From Sindora glabra (lineage: Eukaryota > Streptophyta > Magnoliopsida > Fabales > Fabaceae), in assembly GCA_020226215.1 (NCBI GenBank), contig CM035230.1, forward strand, positions 5,045,501 through 5,109,500: a stretch of 64,000 nucleotides of DNA, written 5' to 3'. Each line of letters begins with the position of its first letter. The first letter of the stretch is position 1. Made by a program: the position numbers and the translations under genes. The notes below the pieces were generated by a model. The model was given only the letters and a program-made list of their open reading frames with translations, did no database searches and was not told the DNA's origin. Positions 25,196 to 37,900 of the stretch are shown piece after piece.

Positions 25196-28100
25196 AGGAT
25201 GAAATTAGGAATTTTTAGAAATTTTTAATGCATGAAAAGCCAAATTTAGGTGAGATACTCAAAATTGTCCATTTTAAAACCCCTATTTTGGTTCCTCTCG
25301 TGTTTGAACCCTTTTGAGGCACCAAATGAATGATAAAAATTATGAAATACATGATACTTTAGGTGTTATTAAGCTTATCTCAAAATTTGGTGGCAAATAG
25401 AGTTAATTTAGTTACCCAAATGATAGTTTACTTTTAATAACTCTAATGTTATTTGAATTTGGTAGTTTTGAGTTTATGCTTTTAGTGCATGGGCAAAGCC
25501 ATAAAGTTTATTATACAACACTTCAGTTATTTCTTATTTAACATGTTAGGAATGTTATATAAAAACTTGGTAAAGATTGGAAATGATTTGGTTACTCAAA
25601 AGAGGCTTGGATTGTAAGTGCCCCTATGATGTCCCATTTTGCATTTCCCATTTCTAGTTTTGTGTGGATAGTACCAATGGGAAGAAATGAGGCAAATTAA
25701 TTAATATTTGATGTGTGACATTATGTTAGGAATGTTAAGAAAAATTTTAGTGAAATTTAGAAGCTTTAATGGGCACTAAAACCATGATACATACAAGGTA
25801 ATTAGCAATAAGATACTTATAATTACTTTGAGAAATAATTTGAATTTATAAAAGGGTTTATCATATTGGAATAATATGAAATGCTATTCATCAAAATTAT
25901 ATGTTTCTATAATTGAAGATAGAAAGGTTATATATGACAACCTTGGATATAACATTACATGATCATGAATGATGCTTGAATTACAATTGGCCAACCATTT
26001 AAAGAATTGAGTGCTATCACTACTTGAATGGAATGGTTGAATATCAATCTTAAAATGTGATTATGTATGAGAAATGGTGAAATGGATTATGTATGAGAAT
26101 TATAACATAATTAGTGATGCTTAAGCTATTTATAATAAATGAAAAGATTGTATATCAATCTTAAACATATTGATATATGCTGTTGAAGGTTGAATACATG
26201 AAAATGGCAAATTTTATTAACAAAATCCTTATGACATAGTTGGTATTTTGACCATACCTTATGTTATGTGATAGTGAAATACATATTAGATGCTTATCGT
26301 GTTCGATTATTATTGATGCCTATGGTGTCTCATCATAATTGATGTCTATATCCATGAATGGCATCCTATCAATGCTCACTGCAAGCATGACTGCTCATCT
26401 TGTATCCGATCTGTGAAGGAATTTATTTACATCCTTCATAAAGAAGGATAGGAGTGATAAAGATTGAAGGGACAAGATTAATGGCCTTGTGCCTAGGATG
26501 ATAGGGAATAAGGTTGGATCAAAGATATAAGGAGAAACCTAAATACCAATTATGACTATTTAGTGAATTTTTACTAATAGTTACTATAGTCATTTTCTAG
26601 TCAGAAATTGTAAATAATACATAATATAGGTTGCCACATGTTGAGTTAATTAATAAGTTACTTATCAGAGATACCCATTAGGAAAGAAAGTTAACATTTC
26701 TACTCACTAAGTATTCTATAATCATTCTCTTTGCCGATGGTGTCCTATTTAAAGATAAAAAATATGGATTTAATGTTACTATTTGACATATGTACTTCTA
26801 CCTTCCATCAAATCTAATATTTTGTTGTTTATAACTAGATTCTATCTATATTATGATTTTTGTATATATACAAGGTTTTCAAATACTAAAAATAACACGT
26901 AAATTGTATTTATTGTATGTAAATATGTTTTGAAATTTTCAAATGTGCATTGTATAAAATATTTTAGTTATATGTATGTGTAAGATATTTTTGAAAATTA
27001 AAAAAATAAAGGAGTCAATAGTATTAGTATGGCTTCTAAGGATATTGCAGTAGATAGTACAGTAGTACTAGCTACGTATCTTTATGCTAGTCACGATGTT
27101 TGAAAAATGAATTGTGACAAGTATACTCTTATATTTGCAAGGGTAAATGTAACTATATACCAAAATACTATTTTATGCATGCCATGGGGTGATTAGAAAG
27201 TTCCTATATAAGTATCAATCTACTATGCTTGCTCCATGTTCTACACCTATAAATAATTCAACACAACAAAAGGAGTGAGTATAAAGTATACTCAGTGAAT
27301 TGTTACTCATCACCTTATTTAAAAGGATTTCTCACCATGAAAGATTGACCTTTTATTTTAATGTAAATGCTAATTATTTTCTTATGAGAAATTTTCTCAT
27401 ATTTATACTTATGTATGTTATTATGGAAAATGGCAATGGTAAGCACATAAGTTTCATCATATATCTTTAGTCTAATCTTATCCCCCGCCATCCTTGACTA
27501 AAAGTTACTAATCTTTTCCATCCACTACTAATCGCTTCTCTCCTTCTTTGTGAGGAATGTTATATCTCCCCCCTCTTAATTTACATTAAGCAGTAATGGG
27601 ATGTCAAAACATCCACCGTTTAATCCATTTCAATAGATATGGCCTAATACCAACAATATCATAAGTATTTTATGCAATTCAACAATGTATTATTGTCACA
27701 ACCCATCCTAATCATGGCCGGTGTGGATCCCATTACCGATTTCCACAAGCCTTAACAAAATTTCACTCTTTTTACCTAACTAAAGTTTCTAAATTTTAAG
27801 GGGACTTGCAAATTTTTTTTTGTATAAACATGTTTATTTCCAAATATGACAATATCACAAACTATACAATGCTATGCAATTACAACATATATGCAAATAA
27901 ATGATTCAACACATCAATGGTTGAATCAATATCATTTCTATCTCTAATTTTAATTCCAATTTCAAATAGGATCCCAACTATCAAATCTTATTATTAGGCA
28001 GTCTTTATTTCTCCATAGATGCAACAAGCTTAAATATGCTTATTTCAACCTGAAAACAATAAAAATTAAACATAGTGAGTTGCAGGAAGTCAGTGAATAT

Positions 28101-28997
28101 ATAACAACTACTACCTTGCAAATGATCAACTTAGATATATTAAAAAGTAATACTAACTATTTTTTGGATTCTTGAAATATATGAAACCATATCCTGAAAT
28201 GGAGATTCACCTACACATCATTTAAACCTTATTTCTCATAGCACAATCATAGGAGCCTTAACTTTCTATCATAATTCAAAATCATATACTACCCATTTAG
28301 GTAGGCATCAAACACAAACAATTATTAAAGCTCAAATACAAATAGATTGTCATAATCACATCATCAGTACACTTTAACCACAAACAGTCACATGATGTCA
28401 CATATTCAAATATAGTAAACATACATATAGTTGTTTTATGGTATTAATTTCAATTATATGCTTTTCTCAACTGTTCGTCGGAAATTTCTCATCTAACTAT
28501 TGAATCAATCTCATATTCTTCTAAATTGTTAGTTGAAAATTTCTTATCTAACTCTCATATCAATTATATATTCTTCATAATGATTTATTGAAAATTCTTT
28601 GTTCGGCTTTTACACTATTCATCACCATTCACAATTTCCCAACACCTTATAAAACTTAATTCACGATGTAGTAAATTCAGTTTCAACATGAGCTCCCATG
28701 AACAAGTACAAGTAAACAAAGCATATAATACAATCATAACATGATCTATTACAATCAATCAATCAATATCTAATATTTATAAGAGAGCTCAACTCTCATA
28801 TTATAATGATCCATGAGACTTTCAATGCAACATCATTAATCTATCATTAAACAATATCAAGCCCAGCGCAGCACACAATTCATCATTAGGTAAATTACCA
28901 TAACTACGCTTTCATTGTGCACTCTAAACTATTTACCCCCCATTCAAATAACCAAATACTATTATTATACGAAATTAAGTTCACTTCTGAATGCAAG

Positions 28998-29018
28998 TAT
29001 ATATATATATATATATAT
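28998..29018. repeat. (AT)n microsatellite
   Basis: A short AT run inside the solo LTR. Confidence 0.9.
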
Positions 29019-30019
29019 GTATATAAGTACAAACAAGGACTTAGAGTTGGTAATAATAACAAGATAATTATATCTCATATTATTTAAATAAAAATACAGT
29101 GGTGAGATATATACTTACCTGATGCTATTGGTTTACTCTAGAAATTCCAAAAGCTTCCATATTCATTCCTTCACCTTTTCTTCGTAATATTATAATTCAT
29201 CAAAATCATTTATAAATATTTCAAGTTTACTCCTTTTCAAATTATTATTCCAATCTTTATTTTATAGTCTTGTTATATAGACATACTCCAAACATATTAA
29301 TTTAAAACTCAAGCATAAAATTCTTGTTTTGATGATGCTATCACAAATATCCAAATAAATAATATGATACAACAAAGGTTCCTAGATCAAATTCAAATCT
29401 TCTACAATATAAAAATGTAATATTTCATGATTATTTTAATCATATCATCTTAGCAACCTATATCGCAAAATCATACTTTTCTTAATCTTATTTAATATTT
29501 CAAGTTGTATTCAAGTTATCAAAGATCATAAGAAATATTTCAAAAACACTACCCATAAGATATTGTATCATTCTATAGTCTAAAATACCAACTTTCCAAA
29601 TCCACTTTATTTTTCTCAAACCTTGCCAAAATAGATTTCCTAGATTAATTCCAAATCCCTTGTAATATTCAAATGCAATACTTTAAATATGCTTCAGTCA
29701 CTTTATTCTAACATTCTGTATTAGAAAAAAAATCATACTTCACAAGCTATTATCATATACTTACAATTGTTCATATAAGACTTTTCAAGAATATATCTTT
29801 AAAATTAAAACTATTTAAATTTAATGCCTTTGATTAATTTCCTTTGTGTTGATCTAATATTCGAAAACATAGTATTATTTTTATAAGCTTCATCAATTAC
29901 TTCATCAATTACTCAAATAATATGAACAAAACAAAATTTTCCTAAATTAACCCCAATCATATAAGATCTTCAAATGCCCACTCTAGTAACATTTCAATCA
30001 TATTTCATCACCTTTCAAC

Positions 30020-30022
<3 letters not shown>

Positions 30023-30056
<34 letters not shown>
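30023..30056. repeat. (AT)n microsatellite
   Basis: About 34 bp of AT repeat inside the solo LTR. Confidence 0.95.
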
Positions 30057-30058
<2 letters not shown>

Positions 30059-32290
30059 CTGACTTATTATTATATGTCCAAAACACTCCCAGGTCCAGTA
30101 TATAATTTCAAATACTAATATGATAAATTCTAGACTAAAATTAAAATAATGATAAAATACTAGAACTCAAGGAGAAATCCACTCGGTTATTTTGAGGTGG
30201 CTCACCAGAAAACAAGGTGAAAACACCAACAGCAGCTTGCTACAATTAGAGACGGAAGAGGGAAACTTGGTGGAATCACCGGAAATGCACCATCGTCGCC
30301 GGAAGTGGACAAAGAGCACCGGAACTCACCGGAACACCATTCGCTGGAGTCTATCAACTCGAGCTGTCATGTCCCAGTTCACTGCTAGGTTCTAACTCAC
30401 AACCACCCGCGACATTAAGAGGCGGAGATGAGACTGATGGCAGCAGCTCCCGAACTGCAAAGTGGTAAGCGCACAAGAAGAAAGGGACGGATAAGCAGAA
30501 CCTTGAGCTGTAAAGAGAGAGTGCTGGTGAAAGTTTTTAAAAGAGAAGTAACGCGCAAGCTCCTCAGAGAAAAAGAGAAGCTGAAAAAAATCATAAAAAG
30601 AGGCAACTGAAGTTGGTGAAAGAAGGAGTAGAAATTGCTAGAAATGACGAGAGATGAGCAGGGGAAATAGGTCAGTGCTAGTTTAAAGAGAAAGGAAGGA
30701 CCTGCCTAAAGAGAAGCAAGGCGGTGCTGTGTGTGAACTGAGAGAGAGGAGTTGATGGCTTTTAAAAGAAAAGAAAAAAATCTAGACAATGGCATAAAAA
30801 TTGAGAAAAGTAGCTGCTGTGTGTACTCGAAATGGCAGGAAAACAGCAACTAAAAGCAGAAGAGACAGCACAAAAACTGAAAAAAACTGCCCTTAATTCA
30901 AAGAATGAAATTAAAGAAAAAGATCAGATTTTTTTTATAACATAAAGAAGATATAGATTTTATTCCAATGCTTCTCGCTCACATGAGTTCATCTCCAAAT
31001 TAAATCTCAATCTTTCAAACTGATCAATTACTTTCACCTCCCCCCGTTAATATCATTTTTGTTTAAGTTTCCAAAACCTTTTAAAAAAAGAATTTAAAGC
31101 CCAAATATCAATTGAATAATTACTAATTATCCATAACTATTTAAATTTATGAAATATAAAATTTAACTTTTGGAGTGTTGCAATTATATATATTTAAACT
31201 TCTTAATTCAACATTTCTCAAAGAATCTTAATCATTTTGATGGTTCCAAATCAATTTAAATTTTACCATAATTTATTCTAACCCTTCTAATATATTATTA
31301 CATAGGATACAACAATTAAATTGCACTAGTTGTCTTCAAGGGTACTATTTACATAGAACCCAAAAGAGGAATTTAAAAACAAGATAGCACAAGGACTTTT
31401 GTAATCAAAGCCCATTTTCATCAATCAAATGGAAACAAATTGCTTCTAAAATTTTCCACAAAATTCCTAACATGTTAGTTGAAAGATAACTTGAGTGTTG
31501 TACAAATAATTTTGTGGGTTTACAAGTATAATAAAGGCATGAACTCAAAATAGCCAATTTCAGATTGCATTAGAGTTATCTAAATAAAGCTATTGTTTGG
31601 AAAGCAAATTAACTCCAATTACCACCAAATTTTGGTACAAGCTTGCTTATCATATCGTAAGAGTTTCATAACTTTTCTCAATTATTTGATGGGTTAAAAA
31701 ATTGGAAACCCAAGACAATACAGACAAGGTTCTGAAATTGCTAATTTTGATCATTTCATCACTAACTAGCCTTTTCATAAACCTAAAAATTTTTAAAAAT
31801 TCTCAAATTCATCTACATTCATTCTAACACTAAATATAACCTTAAAACACTAAGAAATACTGATTTCATTTCATTTAGATTTGTTTCTTTCATCTTTCTT
31901 AAATAAACTTTGTGAATCCTTTTTCCAACAATTTTAACATCAATATACTAACATCATTCCATCATTTTATCATTTAGAAAGCATTAAAATAGAACCATAT
32001 ACCAATATATCACAAATAGTATAATAAGAAACATAAATCATCAACGTCTTCACTTTTCTTTGAAGATAACCCTAAGAATAAGGAAGAATTGCCACTCACC
32101 ATAATTCCTTAACTCTTTAATGTTCAATAACCTCTTGGGATAGTAAGAGAGTGGCTTATAGAAATTGATGATGCAAATTAAATAAAATTTTGGCAATCTA
32201 TGAAGGCTTGGAGTTGTTCACCAAATTCTCTCTCCTTTCACATTTTTGCTAGCCAAAGAAGCAGAAATTTGCTTCAAATTGGCCAACCGT

Positions 32291-32314
32291 CACACACACA
32301 CACACACACACACA
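32291..32314. repeat. (CA)n microsatellite at a fixed LTR position
   Basis: Twelve CA units. The homologous places in the two sister LTRs (14458-14475 and about 33583-33600) carry shorter, imperfect versions, showing growth of the tract at a fixed position. Confidence 0.9.
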
Positions 32315-32697
32315 TAATCCAAACCCTAGTTTTTTTTTTAAATTACTATTTATTTATTATTTGTATTGAATTTTGTAAAAAAAATTCTTACACAATTGTT
32401 GGTTTTCTTGGGCATCCAAGTGGCTTGGAAAATTAGAGGAATAATTACCTAAAATTAATAAAATTAATCCACATAAAAAAGGCAAATAGGGTTTATTATA
32501 AAAGGGCTCAATTTTTTACTTTCTTGCATTTTTGCTCTTAAACTTTTAGATATTTTTAAGCCTTATTTGGGCCTATAAATTCTAAACTTTCATACATATT
32601 TTGGGCTTGAAAATTTTAATTTAGGTTAGCCCAAGAGTTTTTATATAAATTTGTTTAATTTTCAACACAAATTTTCAATTTTTGATTTACTTGAGTT

Positions 32698-34250
32698 TTG
32701 TAATTTAAGTCATTTTTCATCATCCAAATAGAAACTAGTTACTTCTAAATCTTACCAAGACACTCTCAACATGTTGAATAAAGAATAACTTAATTTTTGT
32801 ATAGTAAATTTCATGGCCTTGCTAATGTACTAAAGGCATTAACTTAGAGCTATCAAATTCAAAGAACACCAGAGCTAGAAAAACAAAAGTATCATTTGGA
32901 CAACTAAATTAATTCCACTTGCCACCAAATTTTGATATAAGCTTCCTAACATCCCAAAAATATCATATCTAGAAAGTTTCAAAAATTTTCTCAATAATTT
33001 GTTGCTTCAAATAATTTTGAATATGAGACCTACAAAATAGGATTATGAAATTGACAGATTTGAGTATTTCATCCATAACTTAGTTTTTCTTGTATCTTAA
33101 AATTTTCAAAAAGTTCCCAGTTTCTTTTACAGTCATCTTAATACTAAATATGACCTTGAGATGTTAAGAATTGAAATTTTAAAAGTTTCTAATCCATATA
33201 TTCATTAGGTTATTGAAACCTTTGTTTAACATTACTTGGGAAAGTTATTTTCATTCCAACTAGTTTTGTTAACTTCATCTTTCCTAAACAAATTTTATGA
33301 ATTATTTTTCCATCATTATTTACATTAATATACCAAGATCATGCCATCTTATTATCATTTGGAAGGCTTTAGAATCAAACCTATACATTAACTTATGACA
33401 AATAGTATTTATAGAAGCATAACTTAGCACCATCATCAATTTTTCTGAGACAACCCTAAAATAAAGAAGAGTTGCCACTCACTTTTTGATATTTAATGAA
33501 ATCTTGAATCCTTACTTAATTCTCCTTTCCTTCTCATGGTTTGGCTAGCCAAAGAAGCAAAATTTTTGCTTCACAAATGGCTAGGCCACATATATACATC
33601 CACAACCTTAATAAAAGAAAATCTTCAATTTCTAATTATTATTTATTGATTTTTGAAAAAAATCTTAGAAAGGTGGCTAATGGTTTTAGACATGCAAATG
33701 GTCTTGGATGATTAAAATATAATTACCCTAAATCCAATAAAAATAAGCCACGTTAAAAGAAAAAAAGGGTTTGTTACAAATTAGCCCCAATTTTTCTCTT
33801 TTTGTATTTTTGTCTCTAAGCTTTAGGCCTCAATTTAGGCCTTCATTTTTTAAATTTTCTTACACATTTTGGGCCTAATGAAATTAAATTTAGGTTAGCC
33901 CAAAAGTTTTAAAGTTAATTCATTTAATTTTTGGTTCAATTTCTAACTTTCAATTTACCTAAGTTTTAAAATTCCAATAAATTCCTCCATGAATTTTCAT
34001 AAACTTAATGTTAGGTTTTTAATTAGATTTTGTTCTATTTTGATGCCCAATGAAATTTTCATAAAAAGTCTAGTTAGGCTCACATCCAAATTACCTTTAC
34101 ATATTTCTTGAATTTCATTTAATTTTTATAGAGTTTTTTTGATTTAGCTACTTTTTAATAAAATTCCTATTTGAAATTTCTACTTCACTTAAGATATTTT
34201 CTAAAGAAAAATCCTATGTAAATTTTCTTATCTTATTTTGGGATATTACA
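32698..34250 (-). mobile_element. 5' LTR of the gypsy element, right part
   Basis: Aligns with 13655-15091. On the minus strand it begins TGTAATATCCCAAAATAAG at 34250. The flanking aatat (34251-34255) is the right target-duplication copy. Confidence 0.85.
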
Positions 34251-34970
34251 AATATGAGGTTTTAGAATTTGATAGGGATAATGTGAAATATTGTGTCCTA
34301 TTAACCAATAATAGTTTGTGAAGGGATAAAGTAGACCATGAAGAGATTAGACCTTGAAGAGATATGGCTAAAGTTTGTATAGGGATAAAGATGACCCAAG
34401 AGGTATAAGAAGGTTTAATAATTATTTCAATATAAGAAGTATTTTTATATCTTTGCATGTCATTGTTTAATAAGCCCATGATGCTAATATGATAAATTGG
34501 ACTATGAAATCTTGTGAACCTTACTTATTATGTATTAGATGTAATGATTGGCATTATTGAATCCAAAATACTAAAGTGAGTTGTAGGGAAAAAGAGATTA
34601 AATTTTGACTAGTAAGAATTTCTTTCTATCTTTACTTCTTCATTTCATTTATATTAGGATGATTTACTTATTAAGCCTAGACTTACTCTTTAGTGTTTCC
34701 TTTACAAATTCATAAACTAAGCTTCTACCACCTCTCCTTAAAAATAAGGTTATTAGAAGCCTTACAAATTGGTTTAGTAGTATGAGATATTTTGGTAAGC
34801 TAATGTTTTAAGGCTTTATTTTGTATAAGAAAAAGGTAAACGATGGATGAATAAAATATATTTTTTTAGTTAGTTTTATTGGCTAATCCTTGTTATGGAA
34901 AGGTAATATGTAAACTTAACTTCTCATTAACTTAGGCAACTTTCCAAAAACTTTTCATTAATTGATTTCT
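34251..34970 (+). mobile_element. LTR-like fragment, continuation of the pre-insertion target
   Basis: Non-coding, AT-rich. Phrases such as tttgtatagggataaagatgac recall tttgtaaaggcgtaaggatgac at 3307 in the first LTR, and ttttaaggc (about 34809) recalls its tail. This suggests the 3' half of an LTR that was split by the 12289-34250 element. No PBS is seen before the gag-like sequence. Confidence 0.4.
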
Positions 34971-34979
34971 ACCTCCTAG

Positions 34980-37900
34980 TTTATGTCAAGGTCGAGTTCA
35001 CGAGTTCAAGTACCTTAAGCAAGAAGATCTTTTAATTATTAAGTATGACATGCAAGTTGCTCAGTTATCAAGATATGTTCTTATTTGATTCCCATTAAAA
35101 ATGCTAAGGTAGAAAGATTTATGTAGGACCTACAAGATTAATATTATGAAAAGATTTACATAGATAGAAATGCCTTTTATCAAGAAATAGCAAATCAAGC
35201 ACTAAGGTTTCAATTAAGATCTAAAGAGAGAAGAGAAAGACAAGCACAAAAAGGAATTAAAAAATGAAGCTGATCCAAAGGGCAAAGTTCTATATAAAAT
35301 GTTAAAGGATTGTCCCTTTAAAGTGTCATTTTAAGTTAGGCACTCAACCATCAAAAAGGCTAACTCACCCTTGAAGTGTGTCATATGGACCATTTATAGG
35401 GGGAAATCAAGAGAATTGTCAATTTCTTGTAAATGCTCTACCGAACCATGAAGGAAATGATTCACAAGAAGGACTACCAAGATATGCTTGATGTAATGAT
35501 AGGCAAAGGGCTTTTGTAACTTAAATCTTGTTATAGGTTGTAGCCAATTAAGGCATAAGGTTATGGAGTCCATTAGAAGTGTTTTTAGCTAAGGTGTAAC
35601 CAAGAATTGAGTGCAAGTACCCAAGAGAGAGCTTTTAATGGACATTAGGCCAAAATTTATGCTTTAAGTTGCCAAAATGCCTAAGCCTATAATGTTATGG
35701 TATTAACTACCCATAAAATTTATGAATTTGTTGCTAAAGTGTTATTTGATACAAGTACAAACCATTCTTTTATTTCAAAAAGATTTGTTCAATTATTAAC
35801 AGAATGCCTAAACCCTTAAAAAATTCCCTAATTGTAAAGACTCCAATAGATAAATCTTTATTTGCTATCCATATGATAGAGGCTTGCTCCATCTATGTCT
35901 ATCAATATAAGTTTTCCATCAATTTGGTTTTACTATGTGTGAATTATTATAATGTGATTTTAGGAATGGACTGGCTATTCCAATACCATACTTGTGTAAA
36001 TTGTCTTAATAAATCTATCATATTTTCCATAAAGGGTGCACCACCTATGAAATTTTAAGGTGATAATTTTTTAAAAGCCATTAGCTTAATCTCTAGTCTT
36101 AAAGCCTAAAAGCTTGTTAAAAATGGGTATGTCACATACATAGCAATGGTTTAAGGTTTGAACAAACTGATTCCTGGTATTAGCAATGTTCAAATAGTGC
36201 AAGTATTTCTAAAAGATTTGCTCGGCCTACCATCTAATCAAGAAATAGAATTCCATATTGACTTTATTTCTAGCGCTTAACTTATTTCCATACCTTTATA
36301 TCGTATAGCCCCAATAGAATTAAATGAACCAAAAGAGTAGTTACAAGATTTGATAAATAAGGGATTTATTCAACTAAGATCTTCTCCATGGGGAGCTCCA
36401 ATTTTCTTTATAAATAAGAAAGATGGATCAATATGATTATGTATTGATTATTTCTAGTTGAACAAGATGATCATAAAGGATAAATAGCCTTTCCTTCATA
36501 TAGATGATCTATTTGATCAATTGCAAGGAGCTAAATATTTCTCCAGGGCAAATTTGTACATAGGATATCATCAGTTCAAGATTTTCAAGGTTGACATATA
36601 GCTTTCTAGACTCGATATGGTTATTATGAATTCTTGCTTATGTTATTTGGATTAGCAATTGTTCCAATTGCATTTATGAATTTGATAAATTGGATATTGT
36701 AGCCATATTTGGACAAATTTGTGATCATTTTCATAAATGATATCTTTGTGTATTCAAAAAGTGAAATGGAATATGTGCAACATCTCAAAGTAGTTTTGCA
36801 AGCCTTGAAGGAGCACCAATTGTATTCTAAATTCTCTAAGTTTAGTTCTAGACAACTAGTGTGAAGTTTTTAGGGCATGCAATGCTTAAAAGGGAGTTAA
36901 AGTCAATCCCTAAGAGATATAAGCTATGGGAAATTGGCTAAGGTTCACTCACATAATTTTGAAGGTCTATGGGATTAACTAGATATTACCAAATATTTGT
37001 CAAGGATTTTTTCAAGATATTTATGCCATTGATAAGTTAATATAAAAAGAGTTGAAGTCCAAATGGTCAAATGCATGTGAAAATAGTTTTCAATAATTAA
37101 AATTATGCTTTACATCGGCTTTGGTGTTAGCCTTGCCCTTAGGTATTGGAGGATATTTGGTATATTATGATGCTTCAAAAATTTGTCTTAGATGTGTTTT
37201 GATGTAGCATGGCAAAATGATTGCATATGCCTTTTGATAATTGAAGGAACATGAACAAAATTATCATACTCTTGATCTTGAGATAGTGGTAGTGATCTTT
37301 GTTCTAAAAATTTGGAAATATCATTTGTATGGTGAAACTTATGAGATTTTCACGGACCAAAAAAGCTTGAAATACACCTTTGAGCAGAAAGATTTAAATC
37401 TAAGATAGAAAAGATTGACAGAGCTAATTAAGGACTATGGTTTTTTTATTTTATGTTACCTTGATAAAGTTAATGTAGTAGTAAATGCATTAAGCTACAA
37501 ATATGCAAGTAAAGCCATTTAGGAGTTTTCTAAAGATAGGGAAATGTTACTTATTTAGATAATAATACAATTAGTTCTCATTGAGAGGATCAAATATACT
37601 AAGAAAGTTATGAAAGCTATGCAATGAAGGTAAGAAAATTTGTAGAAAACCCTAAATGAGAAATAATGGTGGACGAAAATGGAATAATTTGATATTACAG
37701 ATGAATTTAGGTTCCTCTAAGAAAACGGAATGAATTGTTGCATGAAGCCTATAATTCCTCATATACGATGCATCCAGGAGTAACAAAAATATATCATGAT
37801 TTAAAGGATGTTTTCTAGTAGAGAGGAATGAAGAGAGATATATACTATGTAATGAAATGTTTAACTTGTCAATTGGTAAAAGTAGAATATCGACATCTAG

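Larger units (their letters stand above)
21405..27119 (+). mobile_element. Solo LTR with exact TSD AGTAT
   Basis: Begins tgtaacatctct and ends attgtgaca; flanked by agtat at 21400-21404 and 27120-27124. Interrupted by a copia solo LTR (23389-25195 plus its duplication); without it the LTR is about 3.9 kb. Parts in order: leader-like zone (21950-22160), long AT-rich middle, and a 3' tail with gtatctttatgctagtcacg, the same motif as the other family members. No internal domain, PBS or PPT is present, so this is a solo LTR produced by LTR-LTR recombination. No ORF is supported. Confidence 0.85.
27694..31182 (-). mobile_element. Solo LTR with exact TSD ATTAT (3489 bp)
   Basis: On the minus strand it starts TGCAACACTCC (31182) and ends GGATGGGTTGTGACA (27694); flanked by attat at 27689-27693 and 31183-31187. 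It is inserted in the second nested LTR, whose sequence continues on both sides. It contains a relatively GC-rich leader-like zone at about 30190-30880 and retains more CG dinucleotides than its surroundings, suggesting a later insertion. Short reading frames there (30192-30395, 30428-30610, 30415-30606) overlap each other on both strands and show no protein-like features. Confidence 0.9.
20986..32697 (-). mobile_element. Second LTR of the same family nested in the 5' LTR
   Basis: A diverged LTR copy in three pieces: 20986-21404, 27125-27693 and 31188-32697. Joined, they total about 2.5 kb and correspond to 12289-14815. It starts tatcataac, equivalent to the 3' terminus of the family, but its right side stops about 280 bp short of the expected TGTAATATC end. 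The splice to the host LTR at about 32697 has a short shared gtaatt/taatt string. At the same time the host LTR lacks about 320 bp (equivalent of 13335-13655), so insertion was followed by a deletion. Confidence 0.75.
12289..34250 (-). mobile_element. Full-length Ty3/gypsy element (Del/Tekay-like), heavily nested
   Basis: The boundaries are TG..CA-type ends at 12289 and 34250, with flanking 5-mers gatat and aatat (4 of 5). Read on the minus strand the order is: 5' LTR (34250 to 20025, split by later insertions), PBS (20022-20010), gag, protease, RT, RNase H, integrase, PPT (15107-15092), 3' LTR (15091-12289). Without inserts the element is about 10.5 kb. All coding parts are broken. The two LTRs differ visibly, including a local duplication in one, so the insertion is old. 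Confidence 0.8.

Noticed and set aside
30192..30610. Three short frames in a more GC-rich stretch, one strongly basic
   Set aside because: They overlap on both strands inside the leader zone of a solo LTR; no domain or codon pattern supports a protein.
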